This document shows positions 1-8,030 of a stretch of DNA of 64,000 bases, piece after piece. Within the stretch, counting starts at the first letter, position 1, and every line of letters begins with the position of its first letter. The DNA is taken from the NCBI RefSeq assembly GCF_004364325.1, contig NZ_SOCP01000001.1:310001-374000 (forward strand), given 5' to 3'. The position numbers were made by a program, and so were the translations under genes. A model generated the notes under the pieces. The model searched no databases. It was not told where the DNA came from and saw nothing but the letters and a program-made list of their open reading frames with translations. This stretch comes from Actinophytocola oryzae (lineage in GTDB: Bacteria > Actinomycetota > Actinomycetes > Mycobacteriales > Pseudonocardiaceae).

Positions 1-583
1 TGTGCCTCCCCAGACAAGTGATCACCCGATCGGCGGTCCGGACCGTCCCGTCGGCCAGCTCCACCCCACCCGCCGACACCGCGACCACCGACGCACCCGT
101 CTCCACCGTGACCCCGGCCGTGCCCAGCATCTCCGCGACGAACACCTCCGGGTAGCAGTGCGCCTCACCCGGGAACCACGCCACCAGCGCGTCCGGCTCC
201 ACCCGCACATCCGGTTCCAGCAAGGCGGCCGCCGACACGCTCACGAACGACGCCGGATACCCCGCCGCCTCCAGGCCCTCGACCCGGGCGGTCAGCTCCT
301 CGCGGTGCTCGTCCGTCGACGCGAACTCCAGGTGCCCGTTCGGCACCAGCCAACCCCGCTCGACCCCCTCGAGCCGGTGGTGCTCGGCGATCGCGGACGC
401 GTTCAGCTCCCGGTAGGACGCGGGGCGCTTCTTGTTGCCGTTGACCCACGCGTAGCTCGTCGCGGACGTGCCGGACGCCGGCGTCGGCCCGGCCTCCAGC
501 ACATGCGCCTCGTGTCCCCGGGCAGCGACCCGCGCGGCGACCGCGGCACCGAGAACTCCCGAACCCAGCACGAGAACTCGCAC
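1..583 (-). CDS. FAD-dependent oxidoreductase (DAO-like), C-terminus outside window
   Basis: Only the first 194 codons lie in the window; the gene runs off the left edge. The protein opens with MRVLVLGSGVLG, a Rossmann dinucleotide-binding motif (GxGxxG at residues 7-12), followed by the acidic residue E30 that normally binds the adenosine ribose of FAD. The next segment (SATSYAWVNGNKKRPASY) and the long helical stretch after it fit the amino-acid oxidase/DAO fold. The GTG start at 583 is set by a strong ribosome site, AGGAGG, six bases upstream. The substrate cannot be told from this part. It diverges from the decayed locus to its right and has no visible operon partner in the window. Confidence 0.8.
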   Translation of the reverse strand, partial: MRVLVLGSGVLGAAVAARVAARGHEAHVLEAGPTPASGTSATSYAWVNGNKKRPASYRELNASAIAEHHRLEGVERGWLVPNGHLEFASTDEHREELTARVEGLEAAGYPASFVSVSAAALLEPDVRVEPDALVAWFPGEAHCYPEVFVAEMLGTAGVTVETGASVVAVSAGGVELADGTVRTADRVITCLGRH

Positions 584-710
584 GACAACCTCCTCCTTCA
601 CTGCCGCCCCACGTTCGACCGCGGCGAGGAGCTTGCCGGGCACACACCGTGACGGCCCGCGCGGCCCGTGCCCCGATGCTCGACGGCGGCGTCGAGGAAC
701 GCAACCGCAC

Positions 711-778
711 CAGGGCGACGGGGACGGGCGGGTGACTGGCACCATGATCGCAACCCGGCTCGCACTGCTGGTCGGGGA
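711..778 (+). repeat. Imperfect direct repeat, copy A
   Basis: This segment and 884-950 share CAGGGCGA, GGGAC, TGACTGxCACCATGxTC and GCTGGTC in the same order, with roughly 70 percent identity by eye. In both, a ribosome-site-like GGGGAC precedes a start codon and a similar N-terminus (V/M-T-G/D-T-M-I/V-x-x-R). The likely reading is two decayed copies of the same gene start. Confidence 0.5.
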
Positions 779-883
779 CCGCGGGCGACACGGGAGGGTC
801 TCGACCCGCGACTGGGGTTGTCGGGCACACCGGTGCCGCGACCGGGGCTGACGCGCGTGCCGCCGTCGATGAGCATGACGCGA

Positions 884-950
884 CAGGGCGAGGGGACAGG
901 CGAATGACTGACACCATGGTCTCGAGCCGGCCGACGTCGCTGGTCAGCGA
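884..950 (+). repeat. Imperfect direct repeat, copy B
   Basis: Partner of 711-778. The ATG at 904 opens a 35-codon frame (MTDTMVSSRPTSLV...) that stops at 1011, with GAGGGGACAGG as a plausible ribosome site. It runs out of frame into the LeuC-like remnant. It may be the surviving start of a gene whose body was deleted. Confidence 0.45.
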
Positions 951-988
951 GCTGGAACCGGTCGCCGCCGTGGTCGGCTCAGGCGCCG

Positions 989-1171
989 GCGGAGGTGTTG
1001 CGGGACAATGAGATCGCACCGGGCGAGTTGACGTACGTCACCCCGGGCACCCTGGAGATCCCGGCCCAGGAACACCACGCGGGCCGAGCCGGGGGCAGGA
1101 CTGCGCGGATCAGCCTGACGAGCCCTTACGTGTTCGCGGCTTCGGCGGTGGTCGGGGAGATCACCGACCCC
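989..1171 (+). pseudogene. Aconitase/3-isopropylmalate dehydratase large-subunit remnant
   Basis: In this frame the protein reads AEVLRDNEIAPGELTYVTPGTLE, then jumps to HHAGRAGGRTARISLTSPYV and FAASAVVGEITDP. These resemble two separate C-terminal blocks of LeuC/homoaconitase proteins: the segment before the iron-sulfur cysteines, and the GR..R..YL.SP..AASA..G.ITDP block. The roughly 40 residues with the cluster cysteines that normally lie between them are absent. There is no start or upstream catalytic part. This is a remnant, not a working enzyme. The family assignment is by motif memory and moderately sure. Confidence 0.5.
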
Positions 1172-1391
1172 GTCCGATCCGCGCGAGGGAAGGAGCCGGT
1201 CATGCCCGTCGTCGGTGCGGTGCCGCGCGGCACGGTCCGGAAGTCTCGAGGTGGCATGCTGAGCCACCCGCCCGCACCCAGGGCGCGGCGGGCGTCGGTC
1301 GTCGAGCCGGCCGGCGCCGCGTTCGTCCGCCGCTCGTTCGACGCGGGCGGACTCGTCCCGTGCCTCGGGCGAAACCTGGTGGGTGAGACCA

Positions 1392-3488
1392 GTGCCTGAC
1401 CTGAACCGGCTCATCAGGCCGAAGTCCGTCGCGATCATCGGCGCGTCGGACAACGAGCGCCGCATCGGTGGTCGCCCGCTGCGCATCCTGCGCCGGCGCG
1501 GCTACCCCGGCGAGATCTACCCGGTGAACCCGGAGTACGAGACAGTGCAGGGCATCCGCTGCTACCGGGACATCGAGTCACTGCCACAGGACATCGACCT
1601 GTACCTGATCTGCGTGCCCGCCGGGGCCGCGACCGACTCGTTCGAGCGCGCGGCGGCCCGGGGCGCCGGTGCGGCCGTCGTGTTCGCGGGCGGCTTCGCC
1701 GAGACGGGCGCCGAGGGCAAACGGTTGCAGGAACGGCTGTCGGAGGCGGCGTCCACCTACGACGTCGCGCTCGTCGGCCCGAACAGCCTCGGCTACGCGT
1801 CGATCGCGCCGAGGACCTACGGCACGTTCGCCACGATGCTGGAGACACTGCCCGACCTGCCCGCCGGCAACGTGGCGCTGGTGTCGCAGAGCGGCGGGAC
1901 CGCGTTCAACCTGCTCACCGAGGCGCACTGGTCGGGCGTGCGGTTCTCGCACGTGATCGCCACCGGCAACGAGGCCGGGCTGACGTTCGCGGACTACGTC
2001 GAGTACCTCGCGGGCGACGACGTGACCGAGGTGATCGTCGGCTACCTGGAGGGCACGGTCGACGGCGGCCGTCTCGGCGACGCGTTCGAGGCGACGCGGC
2101 GCGCGGGCAAGCCCGTGTTCGTGCTCAAGGCGGGTGCGTCCGCGCGGGGCAGCGACTCGGTGGCGTCCCACACCGCGCAGATCTCCGGCGACGACGACGC
2201 GTTCGACGCGCTGTTCGAGCGGTACGGGGTCGTGCGGCTGCGGACCATGGACGAGGCGGTCGACGTCGCCAGAGCCGCCGCGCTGGGCACCCCGGCGGAC
2301 GGGGTGGCGATCGCCAGCAACTCCGGTGGCGCCGCCGCGTACCTGTCGGACGCGGCCGAGCGGCACGGCGTCCCGCTGGTCGACTTCTCCACGCACACCA
2401 TCGACGAGCTGAGGGCCGTTCTCCCGCCGTTCGCCGGTGTCCGCAACCCGCTCGACTTCACGCCGCAGGTGATCAACGAGCCCGCGCTGCTGGACAAGGT
2501 GCTCAGCATCATCGACGGCGAGGACCGCGTCGACCTGCTGCTGCTCTACCTGGGCGGCATGGAGTACCTCGCAGGCGACCTGTTACCCGCGGTGGCGGGC
2601 GCCGCGAGGCGGCTGCGTGTGCCGATCGGACTCGCGTGGTACGGGGTCAACGACGAGGTGCGCAGGAAGGCCTCCGCGGCCGGGCTGGTCGTGTGTGCCG
2701 ATCCCGTGCGGCTGCTGGCCGGCGCGGGACTGCTCCGCCGCGGCTGGCAGGCGGTGGCCACCGCTCCGGGGCGGCCGGCGTCCGGCAAGGTGCTGGTGCC
2801 GGTGGCGCGGCCGGCGTTCACGCCGCGACCGGTGGGGGACGGCCGGTCGGCCGTCGACGAGGCGCAGGTGATGCGTGCGCTGGCCGGGTTCGGCCTCACC
2901 ACGCCGCGCCACCGCCAGGTGAGCACGGCCGACGAGGCGGTCGCCGCGGCACGCCAGGTCGGCTTTCCCTGTGTGCTCAAGCTGATCGAGCCGATGCTGG
3001 CGCACAGGGCGAAGGTCGGTGCGGTCCACGTCGGACTCGACGACGCGGACGAGGTGCGTGCGGCCTTCGAGTCGCTCGTGCGCGACCACGACGCGCGGCA
3101 GGTCCTGGTGGCCCAGCAGATCGCCAGGAAGGACGGTGTCGAGCTGATCGCGGGAGTGGTCGCGGATCGCGTCTTCGGCACGCGGGCACTGCTCGGCGCG
3201 GGCGGGGTCGACGCCAACGACGCCGCCGACTCGCGTTCGCTGGTGCCGCCCTACGACATGGAGTCGGTGCGGCACACGCTGACCCGGCTTCGGGTGGCGG
3301 GCAGGATCCCTCGGGACCTCGACACCGTGGCCGCCGATCTCGCGGCGGTCGTGCGTGGGCTCGCGGTGCTGGTGGCCGACCCGGTCGGCAGGCCGGTGAC
3401 CGAGGTGGAGTGCAACCCGATACTCGTGACCGCGTCCAGCACGATGGCGCTCGACGCGCTCGCGTTCGTGGCGGACGACGATGAGTGA
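1392..3488 (+). CDS. Acyl-CoA synthetase, NDP-forming (acetate-CoA ligase family)
   Basis: This 698-aa protein has the full single-chain NDP-forming layout. A CoA-binding Rossmann domain comes first (LIRPKSVAIIGASD near the start), then succinyl-CoA-ligase-like flavodoxin domains with the phosphohistidine segment ASHTAQISG (His about residue 260), and a C-terminal ATP-grasp domain (PCVLKLIEPMLAHRAKVGAV, VECNPILV). Such enzymes join a carboxylic acid to CoA, or run in reverse to make ATP. The GTG at 1392 is chosen because GGTGGG lies about eight bases before it; GTG at 1383 is the alternative. The stop overlaps the start of the citryl-CoA lyase fragment by eight bases, so the two were one operon. 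It is intact although its neighbours are broken, and its acid substrate is unknown. Confidence 0.88.
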   Translation: MPDLNRLIRPKSVAIIGASDNERRIGGRPLRILRRRGYPGEIYPVNPEYETVQGIRCYRDIESLPQDIDLYLICVPAGAATDSFERAAARGAGAAVVFAGGFAETGAEGKRLQERLSEAASTYDVALVGPNSLGYASIAPRTYGTFATMLETLPDLPAGNVALVSQSGGTAFNLLTEAHWSGVRFSHVIATGNEAGLTFADYVEYLAGDDVTEVIVGYLEGTVDGGRLGDAFEATRRAGKPVFVLKAGASARGSDSVASHTAQISGDDDAFDALFERYGVVRLRTMDEAVDVARAAALGTPADGVAIASNSGGAAAYLSDAAERHGVPLVDFSTHTIDELRAVLPPFAGVRNPLDFTPQVINEPALLDKVLSIIDGEDRVDLLLLYLGGMEYLAGDLLPAVAGAARRLRVPIGLAWYGVNDEVRRKASAAGLVVCADPVRLLAGAGLLRRGWQAVATAPGRPASGKVLVPVARPAFTPRPVGDGRSAVDEAQVMRALAGFGLTTPRHRQVSTADEAVAAARQVGFPCVLKLIEPMLAHRAKVGAVHVGLDDADEVRAAFESLVRDHDARQVLVAQQIARKDGVELIAGVVADRVFGTRALLGAGGVDANDAADSRSLVPPYDMESVRHTLTRLRVAGRIPRDLDTVAADLAAVVRGLAVLVADPVGRPVTEVECNPILVTASSTMALDALAFVADDDE

Positions 3489-3834
3489 ACCAATGCGTGC
3501 CGAGGTCGGTCACGCGAACACCGAGCGGATCGTGTTGCGTGGCCACGACGTGGTCGAGGAACTGGTGGGGCAGGTGTCGTTCACCCAGGCCACACTCCTC
3601 GCCATCACGGGGAAGATGCCGTCGCCGAGCGCGGTGCGGGTCGCCGACGCGGTGATGGTGACGTTCATCGACCACGGCATGCAGCCCAGTGCGCTGGCCG
3701 CCCGGCTCACGTATGCCGTCGCGCCCGAGGCGATCCAGGGCGCGGTGGCGGCCGGGCTGCCCTGGCGTACCGAAGGAGGCCGTGGTGCGTGGCTTCGAGC
3801 TGCCGCTCGCGGAAGGCCTGTGCCTGGAGGGTGA
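3481..3834 (+). pseudogene. Truncated citryl-CoA lyase / citrate-synthase-family protein
   Basis: The first ~93 residues (LRGHDVVEELVGQVSFTQ, PSALAARLTYAVAPEAIQG) match the N-terminus of citryl-CoA lyases, small citrate-synthase relatives that cleave citryl-CoA-type thioesters. After AVAAGL the match ends at about position 3760 and the frame runs into a short unrelated tail, stopping at 3834. The family is normally about 250-280 aa, so more than half, including the catalytic Asp region, is gone. The sequence immediately after the break belongs to an enoyl-CoA hydratase in another frame, so a deletion has fused two genes. A folded product is unlikely. Confidence 0.7.
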
Positions 3835-3925
3835 GCTGTCGAGTCTCCTCACCTCGACGAAGGACCGCGTCGAGGGCGCGGCCGCTTTCGCCGAGCGCCG
3901 GGCGGCCGTCTACACGGGACAGTGA
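3767..3925 (+). pseudogene. Enoyl-CoA hydratase/isomerase C-terminal remnant
   Basis: In the +1-shifted frame the sequence reads VPKEAVVRGFELPLAEGL, then LEGELSSLLTSTKDRVEGAA and AFAERRAAVYTGQ before a TGA. This is the characteristic C-terminus of crotonases (K..vrrg.elpL.egl.lE...fa.l..t.DR.EG..AF.ekR...f.G). About 200 upstream residues with the oxyanion-hole loops are missing and there is no start codon of its own. It is the right-hand partner of the deletion that truncated the citryl-CoA lyase. Confidence 0.7.
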
Positions 3926-4074
3926 CCGCCCTCCGGCAGGGAACACACGCCTACTTTCACTTATCCGCAGAACTCTTTCGGGTTAACCGTCCATGTCGGC
4001 TCGTTGTCGCGGCACGAGCGTCGTCATGATCACCTACCCTGAGTTGCCGGTGCGGTGTGGACGGAAGGTGTGGA

Positions 4075-5127
4075 GTGATCAACTTCGGGCGTGGTGCCCC
4101 TTCCCACGATCTCGTTCCCACGGAGTTGGTGGCCGAGGCGGCGAGCCGGGCGCTGGCCGATGCGGGCGCGAGAACACTGTCCTACTGCCCTCCCCAGGGT
4201 TACGTGCCGCTGCGTGAGTGGATCGCGCAGCGCCATGGTGTCACCGTCGAGCAGGTTCTGGTCACCAATGGCGCGATGCAGGCGGTCAGCCTGGTGCTGG
4301 ACGCGACAGCGGCGAGCACGACAGGAGTCTGGGTCGAACAGCCCACCTACGACATCGTGCTGCGGGCTCTCGCTCGCCGGGGCATGCCGGTCCGCTTCGG
4401 CGAGCCGGACGGACCGCCCGCGTCGCTGCGTTATGCGATCCCGACCTTCCGCAACCCCGACGGCGCGACCATGCCCCTGTCGCGACGTCAGGCGCTGCTG
4501 GAGCAGGCCGAGCAGGACAGGGCGGTGGTCCTGGAGGACGACCCGTACGGACACCTGCGGTTCACGGGCGACCATCTTCCGACGTTGCGGGAACTGCGTG
4601 GTGGACAAGGGGTTCTGTACGTCTCGTCGTTCTCCAAGGTGATCTGCCCCGGTCTCCGCGTCGGATACCTGATCGGTGAGCCCGACCAGGTCGCGCGACT
4701 GGTCCCGGTCGCCAACACCACCTACGTCACCCCGAGCGCGTTCACCCAGGCCGTGACCCACCGCTACCTGCTCGACAACGACTTCGACGCCACGGTCAAG
4801 CGCACCAGCGAGATACTCGGCGAGCGAGCCCGTCTCATGGGCCGCCTCCTGTCCGAGCAGTTCCCAGAAGCCCGGTTCGTGATGCCCGAGGGCGGCTACT
4901 TCCTGTGGCTGCGGTTGCCCTACGGTGTGAACGCCACGGTCGTGGCCGGCGCCGCGTCCGAGTCGGGGGTGACGGTGGCTCCCGGGGCACAGTTCACGGT
5001 CACCGGCGGCGAGGACCGGCTGCGGCTGTGCTTCGCCGCCGAACCTCCGGAGCGGATCGTCGAAGGCGTGGAACGGCTCGTCGCCGGGGCGGTCAGGGCC
5101 ATGGGAACCCAAGCCGCCCCGGTCTGA
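4075..5127 (+). CDS. PLP-dependent aminotransferase, fold type I (LysN/AADAT-like)
   Basis: The 350-aa protein has the class I/II aminotransferase pattern of the LysN/Aro8/kynurenine-aminotransferase-II group. It shows LSYCPPQGYVPLREWIA near the start, VLEDDPYGHLRF for the cofactor-ring aspartate, and SSFSKVICPGLRVGYL with the Schiff-base lysine at about residue 188. It moves an amino group from an amino acid to a 2-oxo acid in the cytoplasm. GTG at 4075 is preferred because GGAAGG lies seven bases upstream; GTG at 4057 is in frame but poorly placed. It converges with the tryptophan 2,3-dioxygenase, with seven bases between the stops. With formamidase nearby, kynurenine is a reasonable but unproven substrate. 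Confidence 0.8.
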   Translation: MINFGRGAPSHDLVPTELVAEAASRALADAGARTLSYCPPQGYVPLREWIAQRHGVTVEQVLVTNGAMQAVSLVLDATAASTTGVWVEQPTYDIVLRALARRGMPVRFGEPDGPPASLRYAIPTFRNPDGATMPLSRRQALLEQAEQDRAVVLEDDPYGHLRFTGDHLPTLRELRGGQGVLYVSSFSKVICPGLRVGYLIGEPDQVARLVPVANTTYVTPSAFTQAVTHRYLLDNDFDATVKRTSEILGERARLMGRLLSEQFPEARFVMPEGGYFLWLRLPYGVNATVVAGAASESGVTVAPGAQFTVTGGEDRLRLCFAAEPPERIVEGVERLVAGAVRAMGTQAAPV

Positions 5128-5134
5128 CGACCGC

Positions 5135-6019
5135 TCACAGCAGACAGCGGGCCGACCACAGCTCCGGGAAGAAGCGGTGCTCGTTGACCCGCCGCAACCA
5201 ACGGATCCCGCTGCTGCCTCCCGTGCCCGGCTTGGCGCCGATGACGCGCTCCACCGTGAGCAGGTGCACGGCCCGCCAGCGTGACATGCCCTCGGCCAGG
5301 TCCATGAGCGCCTCGGCGAGTTGGAAGTCCGGCGCGGCAGCCTCGGACGACCGGTAGATCTCGACCCAGGCCCGCTCCACCGACGGCGCCGGCCGGTAGG
5401 GCCGTGTCAGGTCGCGGTCGAGCACCGCCGCCTCGATGGGCGCCCCGCGGCGGACGAGCAACGCGATGGCGGCGTCGTACAGGCTCGGTCCGGTCAGGGC
5501 CGCCGCGACCTGCTCCCGCACGCCCGGCACCTTGGCGTACGGGCGCACCAGCGCAGGATCCTTGTTGCCCAGCACACACTCCACCATCCGGTACATGTAC
5601 GACTGGACCCCGGACGCGTGGCCGAGGTAGTCCCGGAAGGAGTTGAACTCGGTGGGCGCCAGCGTGCCGAGCACATCCCAGGCCCGAACCAGGAGGTCCA
5701 CGACCGTGCGGACCCGCCGCAGCTCACGCAGCGCGTCGGCGACCCGGTCGAGGTCCAGCAGTCCACGGACCTGGCACAGCTGCTCGTACAGCAGCTTGAA
5801 CAGGAGCTCCTTGACCTGACCCATGATGTAGAAGGTCATCTCGACGGGCGCGTCGGAACGCGGATGTTGCAGCGAGAGCAACACGTCGATGCTCTGGTAG
5901 TCGATGTACGGGGTGCTCTGTCCCGCGAACCGGGTGATCGGACAGCCGCCGCCGGACGCCGCGTTCGCGGCACGCTCGGCGTCGCTTGAGGAGCCGATGT
6001 CGGGTACTTCTCTGATCAT
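5135..6019 (-). CDS. Tryptophan 2,3-dioxygenase family protein
   Basis: The 294-aa heme protein shows the family blocks: EMTFYIMGQVKELLFKLLYE, FNSFRDYLGHASGVQS (with the arginine that binds the substrate carboxylate), and MSRWRAVHLLTVERVIG followed by GTGGSSG. The last block carries the proximal heme histidine. The family opens the indole ring of tryptophan to N-formylkynurenine, the first step toward kynurenine. One odd point: the position of the distal histidine (His55 in the Xanthomonas enzyme, within HQ) is glycine here (G67 in MGQ). The start ATG overlaps the stop of the upstream DUF6875 gene (ATGA at 6016-6019), so the two are translated together. A related monooxygenase activity is an alternative. 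Confidence 0.85.
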   Translation of the reverse strand: MIREVPDIGSSSDAERAANAASGGGCPITRFAGQSTPYIDYQSIDVLLSLQHPRSDAPVEMTFYIMGQVKELLFKLLYEQLCQVRGLLDLDRVADALRELRRVRTVVDLLVRAWDVLGTLAPTEFNSFRDYLGHASGVQSYMYRMVECVLGNKDPALVRPYAKVPGVREQVAAALTGPSLYDAAIALLVRRGAPIEAAVLDRDLTRPYRPAPSVERAWVEIYRSSEAAAPDFQLAEALMDLAEGMSRWRAVHLLTVERVIGAKPGTGGSSGIRWLRRVNEHRFFPELWSARCLL

Positions 6020-6645
6020 GAAGGCGCGACCGCCCGGTCTGCCAGCGGCCAGCGGTCGTTGGCCTGTGCGTAGAGCCGGACGAACAGCGGGTCGTGGACG
6101 TGCGCGTTCTCGAAGCGGTGGCCGAACCTGTCGCGGTAGCAGTCGAACCACTCGCGGTCGTCAGAGAGGAACAGGACGTCGTGGAAGGCCATGTGACGTA
6201 TCGCCAACAGTGGGAGCGGCGACCGGGAGACAGGGAACCGTTCGTTGCGGGCGGCTCTCTCGTCGCAGGTTGGGTGGAACTGGCCCAGCATCAGGCCGCG
6301 CCGCACCAGGCCGGTCTTCGCGGTGGCGTGTGCCTCGTCCAGCAGCCGGTGCCGCTCCGGGACCAGTCCCGGCAGTGCCACCACGACCGCGTGCAGCGCC
6401 GCGTTGCCGCCGTTGTGTGCCGAGGTGAGGAACGCCTCCGCCATGCGGTCGATGACACTCAGCAGTTCGGTGACGGTGCACTCTGTCGTGACCGGCCATT
6501 CCCGCAGTGTCAGTGCGTCGACCCTCATCGACGGCTCCACGAACGGGCAGATCGCACCCGGCCTGCCGATGTCGTCGTGAGGTTGGGTGACATACCCGGC
6601 CAACCAGGTTCGTACCTCGTCGAGGCAGCTCGTGTTCGTCGACAT
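6016..6645 (-). CDS. DUF6875-like protein of a tryptophan-oxidation operon
   Basis: This 209-aa protein has no signal peptide or membrane segment. It carries blocks I associate with the DUF6875 family: DIGRPGAICPFVEPSMR at the front, GLVRRGLMLGQFHP in the middle, and LPLLAIRHMAFHDVLFLSDD near the end. The function of the family is unknown to me. It sits between a P450 (one base apart) and a tryptophan 2,3-dioxygenase (ATGA overlap), so it very likely works with them, perhaps as an accessory or tailoring enzyme on an indole or kynurenine product. The start ATG at 6645 follows directly on the P450 stop. Confidence 0.65.
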   Translation of the reverse strand: MSTNTSCLDEVRTWLAGYVTQPHDDIGRPGAICPFVEPSMRVDALTLREWPVTTECTVTELLSVIDRMAEAFLTSAHNGGNAALHAVVVALPGLVPERHRLLDEAHATAKTGLVRRGLMLGQFHPTCDERAARNERFPVSRSPLPLLAIRHMAFHDVLFLSDDREWFDCYRDRFGHRFENAHVHDPLFVRLYAQANDRWPLADRAVAPS

Positions 6646-6646
6646 C

Positions 6647-7924
6647 TCACCACACCACCGGCAGACTGCGCGGCCCACGCAGCAGAGAGCCGGTACGCCA
6701 CGGCACATCCTGTTCGGCAACCGCCAACCGGACCCCCGGCAGGCCTCGCAGCACGGCAGTGATGACCGTGTGCAGCTCCACTGTGGCCAGAGCCGCGGCC
6801 GGGCAGTAGTGCGGCCCGTAGCCGTAGGCCACGTGCGAGTTGTCGGACCGGCCCAGGTCGAGCTGGTCGGGCTCCGGGAAGACCCGTGGATCCCGGTTGG
6901 CGGCGGCGTAGGAGACGTAGACGGCTTCCCCACGCGCGACCGTCACCCCGCCCACCCGCACGTCCTCGGTCGCGATCCGCTCCACCCCGACACCTCCCAT
7001 GCGTGGAATGAACCTGAGCATCTCCTCGACAGCGGCATCCAGCCCGGCTGGCTCGGCTCGCAGCCGCTCCATCTCCCGGGGCCGGGTCAACAGGAGGTAC
7101 AACATGTTCGCGCTGTGGTTTCGAATGGCCTGCCAACCCGCGTGGGTCGTGTGGAAGGCCGCCGCCGTGATCTGCTCGTCCGTGAGTCGGTCGACTCCGT
7201 CCGTCGCCAGCACACCGATCAGGTCGTCGCCGGGATCGCGTCGGGCCGCCGCGACCAGCGACGCGAACCGCTCCGCGAGGTCCTCACGAGCCCGCAGGGC
7301 GTCCCGCGCCGCGGTCGTGGTCTCGAAGACCTTCTCGAGCCCGTCGCACACGGCCGGCCACATCTCCCGCGGCACCCCGACGGTGTCGCAGGCGATCTCC
7401 AGGGCGAAGGGCGAGGTGAGTGACTCGACGAGGTCGGCCCGTGTGCCTCGGTCGCGCATCCGTTCGACCAGGCTCGTGGCGACGGACTCCACACGCGCCC
7501 GCGACCGGTCGATCCGTGCGCGAGTGAAGACCCTGGCCATGGCATGCCGAATCCGGGCGTGGGTGGCACCGTCCTGGTAGGTCGCGTCATCGTCGAGCAG
7601 CGGACGCACGACCACGTTGCGCCCTGCGTCGGCCGTCAGTACCGCCCGGCGGCTGAAACGCGCGTCCGAGGTCACGACCCTGACATCGTCGTGATGGGTG
7701 AAGACCCAGACCGGTGCGGAGCCGTGGGTCAACGTCAGGCGCTCGGCACGTGGCGCGTCCACCAGTCTCCGCAGCACCGGGTCGAAGTCGAGGGCGTGCA
7801 TTCCTATTGCCGCCCAGCGGGACGGGCACTGCCCCGTCACACCGACGTCCTCGTGGGTGGGAGCACCTGGGTCCTGGTCGGTTCTCGTTGCCGCGTCTGA
7901 GCCCGTGGAGGTCACGGTATCCAA
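6647..7924 (-). CDS. Cytochrome P450
   Basis: A 425-aa soluble bacterial P450. The ExxR motif is in EEMLRFIPR and the heme-thiolate loop is AYGYGPHYCPAAALA, a variant of FGxGxHxCxG with Pro after the cysteine. The I-helix is unusual: it reads AAFHTTHAGWQ, so a histidine sits where the acid of the acid-alcohol pair (D/E-T) is usual, and aromatic residues follow. The acid normally helps proton delivery to bound oxygen. The gene starts the block P450-DUF6875-TDO, with one- and four-base junctions. The substrate is unknown, but an indole or tryptophan derivative is likely from context. Confidence 0.87.
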   Translation of the reverse strand: MDTVTSTGSDAATRTDQDPGAPTHEDVGVTGQCPSRWAAIGMHALDFDPVLRRLVDAPRAERLTLTHGSAPVWVFTHHDDVRVVTSDARFSRRAVLTADAGRNVVVRPLLDDDATYQDGATHARIRHAMARVFTRARIDRSRARVESVATSLVERMRDRGTRADLVESLTSPFALEIACDTVGVPREMWPAVCDGLEKVFETTTAARDALRAREDLAERFASLVAAARRDPGDDLIGVLATDGVDRLTDEQITAAAFHTTHAGWQAIRNHSANMLYLLLTRPREMERLRAEPAGLDAAVEEMLRFIPRMGGVGVERIATEDVRVGGVTVARGEAVYVSYAAANRDPRVFPEPDQLDLGRSDNSHVAYGYGPHYCPAAALATVELHTVITAVLRGLPGVRLAVAEQDVPWRTGSLLRGPRSLPVVW

Positions 7925-8030
7925 GTAGAAGCGGATCGGGCGGTGACGGCCACCGGCCGCCGCTCACATCACCCCGGAGAACGACCCATTGCACCTGAAC
8001 CGGTGACCACCGTCCAAAACGGACACGCGG

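Larger units (their letters stand above)
584..1391. other. 800-bp stretch with no intact gene; decayed sequence
   Basis: No convincing intact gene lies between the oxidoreductase start and the acyl-CoA synthetase. The stretch holds the oxidoreductase promoter region, an imperfect direct repeat (711-778 and 884-950) and a LeuC/aconitase-like protein remnant (989-1171). Open frames on both strands here are long only because of GC content, and their translations are Arg/Pro/Ala-rich without family resemblance. The whole stretch looks like debris of one or more deleted genes. Confidence 0.6.
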
